Of a stretch of DNA of 64,000 nt, positions 30,165 to 51,734 are shown piece after piece. Numbering within the stretch: the stretch's first letter is position 1; each line of letters begins with the position of its first letter. The position numbers and the translations under genes were made by a program. The stretch comes from Gigantopelta aegis. Its lineage: Eukaryota; Mollusca; Gastropoda; Neomphalida; Peltospiridae. The notes under the pieces were generated by a model. The model saw only the letters and a program-made list of their open reading frames with translations, was not told the origin of the DNA and searched no databases. The stretch is from positions 1-64,000 of the forward strand of contig NW_024533002.1 in NCBI RefSeq assembly GCF_016097555.1. Reading direction: 5' to 3'.

Positions 30165-31165
30165 TTGTCTTAGTATAATAGAACTCTGTGTATATTTGTA
30201 TTCTTTTACAAGTCCTTGTTCTCAGAAGATCTTATTACTCATAGTCTTTTATTTGTCCTTATTTAAATATGCAGCTCAACCTATCCCCCTCAGTGATCAG
30301 TACACACAAGAATATGATGGAAAAAGCTAAAGAAGTCTTGGAACTTTAATCTTAATAATATCATTAATATAGGATTTGTTCTCTTAATAACTCTAATGCT
30401 ACCTCCTCTTTCTTATAAGTGACGTTCCAATCTTACAACAATGGCTATGTATCTCTACAACTCTATCAGAATGTGAAGTAAACATATTGAAACTCCTCAG
30501 TGCATGGAAGTAGCAGATATATTAACTATGAATCTAATAAGTATATATCTGCTACTTCCTGAATGGAGAGTTCATATATTTAGCTTCAATATTCTGATAG
30601 ATGTTGTGAAAAAAGTGACAACTACCCCATTTCTTTGGAGGAACTGTATTGCAGTACTGATACGTTTTATAACTTTAGCTTTATACTTATCACAAATTGA
30701 TTACTTAAGTTTGTATATAGATGGTTGCAAGTAATATTAATCAATAAGGTATTTTCTGACGGGAGACATAAAGAAGCTTTATAGGTAATTTTCTTGAATA
30801 TTTGCTATATTGGTTCTTGTTTTTTCAGCTTCATATATATAGTGTAGTTATATTCATCACATATTAGCTGCTTTACAAGACTTTTCAACAATCCAATCTT
30901 ACTCTATGAGGATATCACTATGGATGTTCGGTTTTAGTTCCATTACAACAACATGTCAAGCTTGGTACTTACTTTGTTTATTTAAAGTGATTACAACAGT
31001 ATGACAAGAGGCCTCTGTGCTATCTTCAACTAGAGTATTGTAGTCTAGGCTTTAATTTCATTGTTAATGTTTTCACTAACATTTTTAAACACTAACACTG
31101 CATGTAGTGTCTATATAATTTGTTAACCCATTGGACTAAAGTATATTACAGAAGATAAAAATCAA
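30165..31165 (+). pseudogene. Duplicated flank with relic ABCC TMD2 exon
   Basis: This stretch is repeated at about 42250-43170. Near its end (30850-30985) is a decayed exon matching the TMD2 exon that reads [20 protein letters not shown] in copy 1: tcatatatt...gctgctttacaagac, then tactctatgagg and gcttggtactt. The remainder shows no recognised coding motif. It contains the fold-back repeat listed separately. The relic exon is isolated from NBD sequence, so it is a leftover of an earlier rearranged ABC copy and not a gene. Confidence 0.65.
30456..30608. repeat. Fold-back repeat, arms about 68 bp
   Basis: Left arm 30456-30523 (acaactctatcagaatgtga ... ggaagtagcagatata) is the inverse of right arm 30541-30608, with a 17-base spacer. 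The inner 20 or so bases pair perfectly. The same structure recurs at 42540-42686, so it predates that duplication. It resembles a small MITE but no target duplication was recognised. Confidence 0.75.
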
Positions 31166-31653
31166 ATTTTTGAATTAAAATTATTCTCACTAGCACTCAT
31201 TTGAATATAATTTTGATTATCATTCAATAAATTTATCCATACAACATGGTTTGTTACAATAAACATTAATTCCTTTTTTCAATAACAAATTAATAATATT
31301 AGGATGTGCAATATAGTAATAGTACTAATCTGTAGCACACCTCAAAAAGACAAAGACAATTTAAAAAAAATGATAAAAGGATAAGTTTAATAAAATTAAT
31401 TATAAAAAAAAACTCTTTCCAAACAAAGTGGGTTATTGCATTCTGTGTTTTTGTTAGAGATAAATCTTGTACTGAATTGTTAATAACCTCCATGACCCAA
31501 AATAGGATTCAATGATATACTATGATGCTTATGACAGCAACTTGCATTTAGTTGACTGTTTGCATAGAAGAATTGTGCAATTGAATTATTGATGTCTGCA
31601 CAGATCCACTTCAGGAGTTTTCGGGGAACCACTAAATTTGTCCACCTGTGGGG

Positions 31654-31659
31654 CACGTG
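31654..31659. promoter_or_regulatory. Conserved CACGTG E-box upstream of ABCC copy 3
   Basis: CACGTG within gcacgtgcaacga, 84 bases before the ATG of copy 3. The same motif and neighbours lie 86 bases before the ATG of copy 4 (43679-43684). Conservation may only reflect recent duplication. A bHLH-type site is a suggestion from the motif alone. Confidence 0.3.
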
Positions 31660-31742
31660 CAACGAATAACCTATGACACACCTTTCCCAGTAATGAAAAC
31701 TGGTGATTCCGGTAGTCAATTGATTACTGACTTAATAGCGCC

Positions 31743-34700
31743 ATGAATCCAAGAAGGTAACGCTAAATACAATGTGTTGTCAAGGAGTTTGTTCTGGTAA
31801 GAGATCACCTTCATGATATAACTCTGACACACACCACACATATTGTATGTATATAGTATATATCTATATATATATAGTTAATTAACCAATTTATTTTTTT
31901 TTCCTTTAATAGCTGGTTAGACTCTTTGTTCTGTATTGGAGTTAAAAGAACCTCAATGAACATGATCTCTATCCTTGTCTGAAAATTTGAATCACAATAC
32001 ATTTATACAAGTTCACTAGGTGTGTCCAGTGCTTAGTAGCCTCAATTCTTAAGACTAACCTTGGAGTTGAAATAGCATCATTTTTAATCTGAAACTAAAA
32101 ATCAAGGGATAAACTTTCTTACTTGTTTGAAATATTCATTATATATTACTATGCTTTAACTTAAAATATAAAAGTGAATGCACTATGTATATAATGCAAT
32201 TAATAAATAGACAAGTGTTTATAAATGTAGTGATTTGTTTCTTGTCACTTCAATAAAATAGCATCAAATTTTCTTTTCTTTTTTTTATGGCATATTTTAC
32301 ATAGACACTGGCATAGAGTGTTGATGTCAAGGAAGAGACGTCACATATCTACTGTACATTATATTGTGTGGGTTCTTATGAAGTGTAGTTGGTGTAGATT
32401 ATTATATCAATATATTGCTGTAGCAGTGCAGGTAAATTAAAATTAATTTATAGTTTTAGAGACAGTAGTAATTTATTTTAAAGTGTGTTGATGGTAATAG
32501 CAAAAACTATGTATAAAATGAAATCAAATAACAAAAGATATCATGTATTGATTCATCCAATATAATCACACGTGCATAGACAATATAAATTAAAGTAACT
32601 TGTATTGTATGATGTCTTAGTGTTTTGCTAATAACTTTGTGGAAGTAATAAGTTATATAATATATATATATATATATATATATTTTGTATAGTCAAAAGC
32701 AGATAACAGTGTACAACCTTATAGTAGTAACTCTGTATGGATTCATTCTAGGAAGTATAATGGTAATAGCCCTTATAACTACATGTGTACATAACTAACA
32801 ATCAAGCACATGCTCATATAATTATTAAGGATAAAATATCATTACTTTTCAGATTCCAGAAACTCTCATTTTGTAAACTAGTTTTGAATTATAATATGTA
32901 GCAGTTCCCAAGAATGGATTTTTGGTTTCCTAGCAATTTTGTAAAATCTCCATTCACGCATTATTTGCAAGTGTTTGTAAATCAAAAAAAAAGACTAATT
33001 AAAGCACCATTTTTCTGGCTCATTAGCTATTTTGCTTATATAAAGCACAACCATATAATTTATATAAGTGAAATAGTCATTGTCTGTAATGAATTTTCCT
33101 TTTTATTTTTCTTCAAGACATATTTATACATACCACTGGCTATATTATTGGGCAATCTATCAGACTACTTCTTTCATGCAGTCACCAACTTATCTGATAC
33201 TGTCACAGCCTATGGTTGTGTAGCTGGTATGATTATATGTAGTATATGTGTATCTCTTACGAATCATAGTGGATTTCATAATGGGAAGGGCTGCATGTCT
33301 TGTTCAAGGATATCTCTACTGAAGCAATCTATGACAAAGTATAAGGAGAAATAAGGAAATGTTTGACAGCTGCTTACAATAATGGCAATTATTAATTATG
33401 TTAGGAAAGATAAAGAAACTGTGTCATTACTTATTTTAAGAAATACACTCTTTACTCTTAGATTTTAACATTGAATCAGCAATCTATTGGTAAGATAGGA
33501 GTTGGAAACATCATAAATTTGGCATCAAATATGATTCATAACTTGGATCTGGTAATTAGTTGTTTTTGATTCATTGATCTACCATCTAATATTTATTTCC
33601 TTACGTTTCATAGATATTCTGGCACTATTCATATGCAGTTAGCATCTCCAATTGCTTTTAATGAGTCTTCGATTTTGTTTTATTATGGAAATGGTTTATA
33701 CTGGATTGTTGCTACTATTGTGATTGTGCTGTATAGCACTCTGCAAATGTCATGTCTAGATTTTTTTCAAAATTAAGGTAACTTTGCTTTTAACTTTATC
33801 TTATAAAATGACTATTATTTGACTGTATTGTCTACAAAAATAACTCCTTTAGATTAAAGGTATTGACAAGACAGATAAGAGAGTTAAAGTAATGAATGAG
33901 GTCATCAGTGGTATTAGAGTCATAAAAGATGTATGGATGGGAGTTATGCATGTCATAGACTAGTACAGCAGGTTGAGACGGTATGCATACATTTAATGAC
34001 AATATATATAATGGACTCTTTCCTAGTAAGCGAACTTGTAATGAAATATGAGAGCTATGGCTATAAAGAGCACTACAACTATCATCAATAACATTTATTA
34101 CACCACTAACTCAATTTGCTTTTATTTTCCACATTTGTTGCTACTGGTGGAGAATTAACGCCAGAATAATTTTTCTTGCTATTTTGATTCTTTCTTCCTT
34201 GAAATTAGTTGTAATTGATCTGGTATGATAGTTTACTGTGCTTTTTGCTCAATGCTATAAGGTTCATTAAAGAGAAATTAAAGTTGAGTTATTATATGAA
34301 TAACAGAGTTTGTTATCTTAAATATAATTGTAGAATTTCTTATTGTTTCAAGATAATCCTCTCTTGTCATTGAAGATGATCAAAAAGGTTTGTTAATATA
34401 ATTAATATGATGTAATTAAAGTTTCAGTGATTCTTCAGATCTATTATTATTAGAACTTTCTTATGGCACTTCAAAAACATTTTTATGATCCATTTATCCT
34501 ACAGATTCACTTCAAATTGAGTCATTGAATTCAGTCAATGCACTTGGTTTAGATTCAATAGTTAATAAAAGACAAAATGAATTGAGTGGTGATGACTTTT
34601 TTAGACAAAGTGATGTTATGATTGTAGTTGGACTCTCTTACTGGGGTGTCTTGGAGACTGATATAATCCTGTTTTAGAAAATATTTACCTTTACAGTAGA

Positions 34701-37700
34701 TCCAAAGTGAGAAACTATTGTCCTTACAGTTTCATTTCTAATAATATTCATTAGACATGTCCCCTTTGTTAGCTGTTTATTGGAACTGTAGGATCAGGAA
34801 AGGTACTTAATTTTGAAGTAGTATTATTAAACTCATTTTCTCATTTTGTTCAGTCTACTTTATTACAATGTTTACTTCATGAGTTATCCTACCAGTGGAT
34901 CAGAACTGTTACTGGATCAGTAGCCTATGCCAGTCAAGAGCCAGGGATATTTTTTCTACATGAGAGATAATATCCTATTTGGACTACCTTTTAAACCAGA
35001 CTTTTTATAACATGTTATTGAGGCTTGTGCTCTTGATAAAGTATACTAATTATAGTATGCTTAAAATATATAACTGATCTCTAATAACAGGATTTTTAAG
35101 TCAACTTCCGAGAGAGATTGACATTAGTTGGAGAGAGAGGATTAACACTTAGGGTGGACAAAAAGCTCGATTTTGGGTTGGCACAGGGTACTTATTAATA
35201 ATGTATTGACCACAAGCAGGGGTTTGGGGGTGGTATGGTCTCTGTCCTTTAGAGCTATTTACGTCCAGCTGACTCTATTTATTAGATGATCCTCTGAGTG
35301 CAGTAGATTCTGCAGAGGTAGTAGACATATTTTTTAAAAGGTTTAATGATAGCTAATATATTATAATATTTTATATATATATTATAAACAGATGTATTTG
35401 TGATTTACTTTCTGGAAAGTGTATAATTCTTGTAACTCATCAGTTACAATATGTTTCGAATGTGTCCATTAGTATTATCTCTAAAGATGTAAGTCAAGTT
35501 TCAATTGCACATTGCCTTTGACAATTTTTATTTAACTACACCTTTTAAACGTACTCTGATAAATAAATTAAATGTTGTATGATAATAGATGTAATAGACG
35601 ATATGTTGCTGCACTCGCTAAGAACTATAGCTCAACATAATTATGATGAATAGTGACTGAAGATACTACCGCCTTTATTGTTACTCGGACGCGCGCTAAT
35701 TGATTCCATATTCAAACTCAGCTACAACCATTGCCTAGTGCCTACAAGTTTTTATATGTTCACATGTGTCACTGTTGACCTATTGATCTTTGATTATACT
35801 GTGTCATACCTTATTGACTATTAGATTGCTTCAATTCAGGTTAATAAATAATTTATACATGATTCATCTTGTGTAATTTTGCCATTCATCTAAAAAAATC
35901 TTTTAACTATTTTCAATTATTAAGTCACATCAATGTTGTTAGGGAAGATGTCAATGTATGGACCACCTAATGCAATATTTGTGTAAAAGACGAAAGTAAT
36001 ATTTGACATTATCAATGACCTAGGACACAATGAAGATGAGATAACACAAGAGCATTTACCAAAAAGGTAAATGGCATATCTATTTATGAACTTTATTTCT
36101 CTGAAATAAGTAGACTTTATAGATGCTCATCAAGTATTGAACAAGTAATCAGTTCTAATAAATCTTCATTTATTAATATCAGCTATGTACTTTTATAATG
36201 TGTCTTATGCTGTGGAATTATCAGCAGCTGAATCTGAAGAAGAGGCGAGCTTCATGGAGGATTACAGGGGGGAATGAGACCTATTTCTCATTATATCATA
36301 GCTGGCGGAGGGTATCTCTTTACTCTAATTGTCATATTAGTATTTTTATCTACTGAGGTAATATTTATGTAAACTTTTGGCTGTGTTGATTACTTGTTGT
36401 CATATAATATAACAGGGTCTTTTGTGGTAACTGATTGGGTGGATATCTAACTGTAAGATAACACTAACTACTAAATTAATTAATAATATTTTTTTTGACT
36501 AATATTTAAAGCCATTTTATCAGGGCTGACCCGGTTTCTACTGTTGCAAACAATACATATTCTACATGTTCATTGGATACTTCTGAACTTATTGGGATCT
36601 ATGGAGGATTAAATTTTACTCTAATAGGGATGGGACATACTTCGTGCTTACTGTTTTTAGTTCTTGTTCATAAGATCTTCACATGTACTTCACACACAAA
36701 ATGTTAAAGCTGTTCTTGAGCACCTGTCCTGTTTTTTGATACAAATCCGATTGGTAATGTAATCTACTGTACTAGTACTGAATCACGGCTTTAATGAAAT
36801 GTTGAGACTGCACATTGTATATGTGATGGAAAATTATCTATACAAAAAAAGGAGGGTCACCTGGGTAGGATTTCCAGGTTTCCCCGTTATAACTGCTATG
36901 AGTGAAAATGGGTACAGAGGGACAAAGTTAAGCTGTCACAAGTGAACACTCCTCTTAGATATAACTATGTTTAAATGTAGAACTTAGCTTTAGTATTGAT
37001 ATATTATAAAGAATGAAAACACAAATTGATAGCAAGCAAAGAAGTTGTTTCTTATAGTGTGGTTGTTTCATATAACCATTACACTCACAGTACCTATAAT
37101 ATATAATATATATATATATATATATTACTCTAACAAAAAAATATATTAAGTAATTAAATAGTTAATTGTAAACTCTAACTTGTTTAGAGTTCAAATAATC
37201 AATAGAAACTTTACATAACTTATGTCTGAACAGGTCGAGGTACTGAACAGATTTTCTAAATGTAGGATATCTTGATGATCTACTTCCAGTAACAATGGCT
37301 CAATATTTAATTGTGTGTTTAATTATATATTTGTGATTGATGTTAACTTTGCATGGTATATTGTTTGCAGGCACTTGTAAGATTGATTGCAATAATTATA
37401 ACCGCAGTTGTGCTAATTTTTATATAATCATCATAGTAGCTATAATCTTAACTGTTTTATTTATTTTTCGATGGTACTTCCTCAGAATTTCAGAGATATA
37501 AAGAGACTAGAAGCTTTAGGTATACTTTTTAAAAAATCAATTAATTACTTATTTCTTTTATTTTAGCTCGTAGTCCAGTATACTCTCACATATCAGCTAC
37601 TCTACAAGGACTTCCAACAATCAGAGCTTATTCTATGAGATCATTAGCTATGGACCAGTTTCATCTTCATCACAATGACACACTGCAGCTTGGTACTTAC

Positions 37701-39245
37701 ATATTGTATCATCAAGGTAGGATCCAATTTTACTGTTGATACAACTCTTATCAATGTTAAGGTGGCTTCAAATACGAGTGGGACATACTATCTTTGGTGT
37801 TTTATATCTATTTTTTTTTTACTATCAATTTCGTTAAGCACAGGTATTTATTATTAGGTATAAACTGATAAGATATCTCTGGTTTTTTTCATTAGGTTTT
37901 GATCCTACCTGGTTGGACTGTCAGTGACATATGTATTGACCATGAATTATTATTTCCATTTCTGTATTAAGAGAAGTACTGATGTGGAAGGTCTATAGGT
38001 TTGTAAGTTAAAACTCTGTTATATAAAAACTTAATCATATTAAATTTTATTGGTACCAGCAATAAGATTATTATTTTACTAGAAGTCCCATTTTATAGAT
38101 GATATCTGTTGAACGAGTATGGGTTATGGTAAATTAGAATCTGAAGCATCTTTAGAAACTGTCCCTCCTCAACTTAAGCCATCAGAAAGTGGCCACACAT
38201 GGATGCATACAATTACAAGATCTAGTCTATAATAATTCAACAAATTCACAGGAAGTATTAAAAGGAATTTCTTGTTGTAATTGAACAACTGAAAAAGTAG
38301 CATACACACATGCACATAGATTTACTTGTATTATGATAATGTATCTAGATTGGTATAGTAGGTCGTACTGGAGCAGGAAAGTCTTCTTTAATATCAGCAC
38401 TGTTCAGATTAGCTGAACCACAAGGTAGTCTAATAATTGATGGATTAGATTGTCTTCAGTTAGGACTACATGATGTGAGAAAGAATATATCTGTTATACC
38501 ACAAGTAAGTCTCTTTGAATATTTTAGTTACATAATTAATATAATATTTTTGGATTTTTTATTGTTGTAGGATCCTGTTGTGTTCAGTGGTACTGTCCGG
38601 TATAATCTTGATCCTTTCAATATTATTATGATGACAATAGTCTGTGGACTGCAATAGAGCAAGTACTTCAGTCTATTAAATTTTGGTACTGTTATATTTT
38701 TTATTAGGTCCGGTTAAGATCAGTTATTGAATCTCTTGAAGGACAACTTGATGGGATAGTAGCTGAAAGAGGTAGTAACTTCAGTGTAGGTCAAGACAGC
38801 TCATCTGTTTAGCTAGAGCTTTATTGAGACACAAAAAATATTAGTATTAGATGAAGCCACTGCTAATGTAGATTTAGAGTAAGTCAATAGTTGGAAGTAG
38901 TCAATGTATTACATGTTGTACTATATAGAACTGATGCTATTATCCAGCAAGTGATTAGACTTCATTTCTCTGAGTGTACTATATTAACTATAGCTCATCG
39001 TCTTGACACTGTCATGGACTCTGACAGAATTATGGTATAAAGTTTCCTTTATAGTACACATCATGCTTTGAATTATGTAGGTATTGAAGTCTGGAGAGTT
39101 GTGTGAATTTGATGTACCTTACCAGTTACTATCTAATGAAGAGTCTCATTTGTTACAACTGGTACAACATACTGGACCAATAACTAGTGAGAAGTTAAAG
39201 GATATAGCAAAAGACAACTATGACAAGAAAAGAAAATTAGATTAG
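31743..39245 (+). CDS. ABCC4-like ABC exporter, copy 3; heavily frame-disrupted
   Basis: Same exon order as copies 1 and 4. Exon 1 begins at the ATG at 31743 and ends in a tgttctgg/gtaagag splice site. Later exons are the [11 protein letters not shown] exon (about 31910), [15 protein letters not shown] (about 32306) and [16 protein letters not shown] (33120-33330). The [12 protein letters not shown] exon is near 33855. NBD1 spans about 34615-35490, where the LSGGQ codons have lost one base. The linker LSAAESEEE is near 36220, and TMD2 covers 36420-37990. NBD2 Walker [11 protein letters not shown] is near 38355, followed by LDEATANVD at about 38850 and the KKRKLD end. Breaks are more frequent than in copies 1 and 4, including single-base homopolymer changes in NBD1. 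The 3' third is almost identical to copy 1, while the 5' two-thirds is closest to copy 4, so this copy looks mosaic. Probably a pseudogene, but assembly error cannot be excluded. Confidence 0.75.
32656..32684. repeat. (TA)n microsatellite
   Basis: Run of about 14 TA units in an intron of ABCC copy 3. Similar TA runs occur at 37103-37127 in the same gene. Confidence 0.9.
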
Positions 39246-40375
39246 TTTTACTATAAGAACTTTCAAGTTTTGTTCAATTATGATATATTGATTTGTCTTA
39301 TTTTTTCTTTTTCTCCAATTTTTGTTTAAAATTTATATTTTTTTAGATTACTGTACATCACCATTTGTTGATTAAAAAATCAGCATCAACCAAAATGGTT
39401 TATCTAACATGTTATTGATCTAACATATCTAACATGTTGTTTATTTATTTATGTTTTAAATAGAAATCTACCAAATACTATGTGGGTGTAATTATTTGTA
39501 TGTCAAACTGTTATTAGGGAAATTCAAAGTCTTATAATGTACCTTGTCACAGCAAATATGGACTCTTGTGTAGCAGTTTGTGGCTGCACAAACTATTCAT
39601 TGGATTCACCAAAATTTTATTTGCTAACAAAGATGCCCTACCTTCCTTGTTACTACAGTGCAAAATAAGAAGGAAATAGACTTTATTGTGCATACAGATT
39701 AAGTGGCTATTGTCTAGCTAATGAGATGTTATACAGAGTGTCATGACTCTATATAATGTCTGCTTAATTTAAAAATACACAATCATAATCTTTAACAGCT
39801 GGCCATATAATTTGCTAAACTTGAACCTGATGCATTTATTGTACTAGACTAGTTCAAGGTTCCTTCTAATTCATAGGAATAACACAAGTTCATTGCCTTA
39901 TATTCTCACTAACATTCATGTACTAACTCATCTCTTTATTGAATTCAATTTGTTAATATTATTCATGATGTTGCTAAGCAACCCTAAACTCAATTTTAGT
40001 TTCTATATTGTAAACAAACTGTGTTTACTAAACTACATGTATCAACAATCTAATTTTTAAAAAACCACACACACAATGTTTATGATGGACATAAATCATT
40101 TTATAGCTATTTTAAGGAAAAAACATGTAAACAATATATTTACAATATTATACATGAATGCCTTGCTTTCATTATACACATGATTACATTTTAAGGAAAA
40201 GCGTGTAAACAATATATTGTACAATATTATACATGTAATGCCTTGCTTTCATTATACACATGATTACATTTTAAGGAAAAGCGTGTAAAACAATATATTG
40301 TACAATATTATACATGTAATGCCTTTATTTCATTATAATATGATTACAATCTGTCAGTGATACTTTTGGTTTCAT
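39246..40375. other. 3' flank of ABCC copy 3, duplicate of 14186-15232
   Basis: Nearly base-for-base the same as the flank of copy 1, with scattered one-base indels. No gene recognised. It contains three units of the 80-bp repeat. Confidence 0.75.
40110..40348 (+). repeat. 80-bp tandem repeat, 3 units
   Basis: Units at 40110-40188, 40189-40268 and 40269-40348 match the two-unit array at 15051-15210. Units 1 and 2 share the ccttgctttcattatacaca form, and the last unit has the cctttatttcattata form, so the extra unit came from duplication of the first type. Confidence 0.9.
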
Positions 40376-41493
40376 TGATTTATTGTGAAGTCATTTTGCC
40401 CTCTAGATCTTGTCTGACTCCATGGACCTAAATAGTCACTGTAGTGTCTGCGAAGTATTGTTGACAGACTGATACTCATGCACTAGCTAATCCTTTAATG
40501 AAAGCATAACTGTCATTGCCAGTAAAACATAGTTTGTTATAGGAATACCACTTTCCATAATTTTGTGTGATAAAGGATATTGAAACAAATATAACATTTC
40601 TTCAACATTTCATGCTTACAGAGACGAGAAGGAGACCCACCTTGAGCACAACCAATAGAGGTATCAATCACTTCCAGCATTACACCTTCCCACCAGTTCA
40701 AAGAATATGATGAACTTTGCTTTGCTTGTTCATATGTAGAAGTGTTTTGCTTCCCAACCAAAGGTGCTGATGCCCTGTATGATTCTGGAAAGGCTTCATT
40801 TTCTTGAACAGCTTCAACACAAACATACATAGCTCTTGCCATATGTTCATAGTTGTAATTTTTGCCTACAACAATTGACTTAAAGAAAATAGGCTTAACA
40901 AAGAGAGAGAGGAGACTTCCCTGTAACACCTGTTACATTCCATGAAGCCATCTTATCACTACAAGACATTATCACCATACGGTGATCATTTTGATGTCTT
41001 TCAGCTAACACAGATCCTTCTCCCTCATCAATTTTACATCGTGACTTACCCCTTTTGGTTCGTCCTGTGTGTCCATCAGGTTGTACCCCAAGCCAATGGG
41101 CATAAAAACCCTTGCATCTCCCACAGGGTGCAGTACTGACATACATATGAAATGAGATACCATGCTTGATAATGTACTTTCCAGATGAAGGTGCCAGTTG
41201 AAATATAGAAATCATTCGTGTAATTTTCAAAACAAAGGCTTAGTTGTTGGTAGAGATATCTCTGAAATGCACGCTTTACAATCACTTCACCATGACAATC
41301 ATTTACTGTCATTCCTGGGATCATATTTCGACTTGAAATGCATTTTGTACCAGTACCTAATGCAACCACATTCATACTAGTATCTCCACTACCCCTTTTC
41401 TTAACTACAATAGCAGCTAAAACTTTACGCATTGCTGCTGCATTCTCTCTACTAGCTGATACTTCGTTGTATTTCTTCTCTACTTTCCTTTCT
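40376..41493 (-). pseudogene. Truncated second copy of the ADAR-like gene
   Basis: The reverse strand matches the ADAR-like gene at 15233-16345 with very few substitutions. It has the same C terminus, SRLCKHEMLKK, SCSDKMASWN, STAPCG and NDCHGEVIVKRAFQRYL. It stops at about 41493 inside the exon encoding the region before VVALGTG, where copy 1 continues into the dsRBD. The start codon and dsRBD are therefore missing. In place of the 5' part lies ABC NBD2 sequence. Where copy 1 lacks a base after GKS, this copy reads on as GKSRCKIDEGEGSVLAE; it has its own extra g in the PCG region. The deaminase core is otherwise whole. Confidence 0.85.
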
Positions 41494-42172
<679 letters not shown>

Positions 42173-43175
42173 TTATACAATTGATGGATATTATTGATAG
42201 AAATTTTAAAGGTATGTGGTGATAAGATTGTCTCATTGTTTTCTTTTCAAAAAAAGATCTGTCTTAGTATATCAGGTTTTAATAGAAATCTGCTGATATT
42301 GTATTCTTTTACAAGTTCTTGTCGTTCAGAAGATCTTATTACTCATAGTCAATTTGTCCTTATTAGAATATGGAGCTCAACTCTGTCCCCCTTAGTGATC
42401 AGTACACATAATATGATGTGAAAAAGCTAAAGAAGTCTTTGAAATTATAAAATAATAGTTCATTGATATAGGATTATAATTATATGATGACCTACTCTTT
42501 CTTAGTGACATTCCAATCTTACAACAATGGCTATATATCTCTACAACTCTGTCAGAATGTGAAGTAAACATATTGAATACTCTCTCAGTGCATGAAGTAG
42601 CAGATGAATCATAATAATAATATATATATCTGTTACTTCCTGAATGGAGAGTTCAATATATTTACTTCATATTCTGATAGATGTTGTGAAAGTGACCACT
42701 ACCCATTTCTTTGGAGGAACTGTATGCAGTAATGATACTTTATAACGTTAGCTTTATAATTATCAAAATTGAATTACTTAAGTTTGTATATAGATGGTTG
42801 CAAGTAATATAATCAATAAGGTAGTTTTCTGCAGGAGACATAAAGAAGCTTTATAGGTAATTTTCTTGAATATTTGCTATATTGCTTCTTGTTTTTCAGC
42901 TCATATATCAGCTACTTTACAAGGACTTCAACAATTAAATCTTACTCTATGAGGAGATCACTATGGATCAGTTTTAGTTCCATTGCAACAAACACGTCAA
43001 AGCTTGGTACTTACTTGTTTAGATTACACATTGTGACAAGAGCCCTCTGTACTATCTTCAACTACAGTATTGTAGTATACCCTTTAATTTCATTGGTTAA
43101 TGTTTTCATTAACATTTTTAACATTAGCACTGCATATAGTGTCTATATAATTATAACCCATTGGACTAAAGTGCC
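42173..43175 (+). pseudogene. Duplicated flank with relic ABCC TMD2 exon (second copy)
   Basis: 42173-42250 matches the 3' flank after copy 4 (50839-50920). From about 42250 it matches 30165-31165. A decayed TMD2 exon at 42898-43020 reads roughly [19 protein letters not shown], better preserved than its twin at 30850-30985. No other coding motif is seen. Carries the fold-back repeat at 42540-42686. Confidence 0.65.
42540..42686. repeat. Fold-back repeat, second copy
   Basis: Arms 42540-42606 and 42623-42686, equivalent to 30456-30608 but with more mismatches and a different spacer (ataataataatatatat). Confidence 0.7.
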
Positions 43176-43678
43176 ATATCACAGAAAATAAAAATTCAAA
43201 TTTTTTGAATTAAAATTATTCTCACTAACACTCATTTGAATTATAATTTTTAACATATCACTACTTTGATTATCATTCAATAAATTTATCCATACAACAT
43301 GACTTTGTTACAATAAATATTAATTCCTTTTTTTCAATAAAAATTAATACCATTAGGATGTGCAATATAGTAATAGTCTGGAGCACACACAAAGACCAAA
43401 GACAAATTAGATATAACAAAGGTAAGTTTAAATAAAATTAATTATAATAAACTCTTCCAAACAAAGTGAGGTTATTGCATTCTGTTTTTGTTAGAGATAA
43501 ATCTGTACTGAATTGTTAATAACCTCCAGATATCCAAATAGGATTCAAAGATATACTATGATATTTATGACAGCAATGCATTTAGTTGATGTTTGCATAG
43601 AAGAATTGTGCATATTGAATTATTGATTGTCTGCACAGATCAGTTCAGGAGTTTCTGGGAAACTTTGTCCACCTGTCG

Positions 43679-43684
43679 CACGTG
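43679..43684. promoter_or_regulatory. Conserved CACGTG E-box upstream of ABCC copy 4
   Basis: CACGTG in gcacgtgcaacga, 86 bases before the ATG at 43770, matching the site upstream of copy 3. Confidence 0.3.
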
Positions 43685-43769
43685 CAACGAAACAACATAC
43701 GACACACCTTTTCCGGTAATGAAAACTGGTGATTCATGACGCAATTGATTACTGACTTATAATAACGCC

Positions 43770-50838
<7,069 letters not shown>

Positions 50839-51734
50839 TAGTTATACAATTGATCGATATTATTGATAGAAATTTTAAGGTTTGTGGTGATAAAATTGTC
50901 TCATTGTTTTTTTTTCAAATATTACTTTATATTTTGGATGTCAATAAAAACCATAACATAAATGCCAGAGTGTTCACCAAAACAATGGATTAATTAGTTG
51001 AACCAATCCAGTTTCATTCATATATATATATTAGCACATTACACAATAAGACATTGATTGATAAGTAATGAACATCACGCTGTTTAATTACTAGATTTAC
51101 TATTTGAGGACTGTCACTATAGAATTAATGGTACAATCCTCCACATTTTCTTTATGAAAAGTCATTTGTATGAGTACATGAAGAACTATCATCTTAATAT
51201 TAACTAATAATTGAAGTAGTATACATTGTTAATACTGTAGATCTAGAGTTTGTAGGCATGCATATAACCTGAGTGACCACGAGTTGGATAAAACAAACAA
51301 AACTAATTTAATAGTGAATTATCATATCAAAATGTAAATTCTGGCCAAATATAATTTTCCAGCACTACTAAGTACTTGTGATTAATCTCTAAATCAATTA
51401 GCACATTGGATAGCCAGATGTGCTTATTGGCAGTGCTAGTACTACAGTGATACACTCCATGAATTATACTAATAAAATACAAGTCATATATTGATTAACT
51501 GGTTGATTTAACTAGTATATAGTTATACACATTTGCATGTTGTAGAAAATTATTTGATGCAATAAAGTAAACATCATGTAAAGTTTTTATTACTAATGTA
51601 ACAAATGTACTTTGGAATTAACTGTTTTGTAGATAATTTTGTTAGAACTATGATGATGAGATGCTGGACCAGTTGTTACTATGAATTTAGTCTCATACAA
51701 ACAAGTTCTTGTACAGTGTCATGTACAATCTGCA

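Noticed and set aside
30504-30734. Open frame of 76 codons upstream of ABCC copy 3
   Set aside because: It crosses the fold-back repeat, and its counterpart at 42590-42800 does not keep the frame.
32914-33354. A separate 146-codon gene
   Set aside because: Only the second half is coding: it is the TMD1 exon of ABCC copy 3 ([13 protein letters not shown]); the first half is intron read-through.
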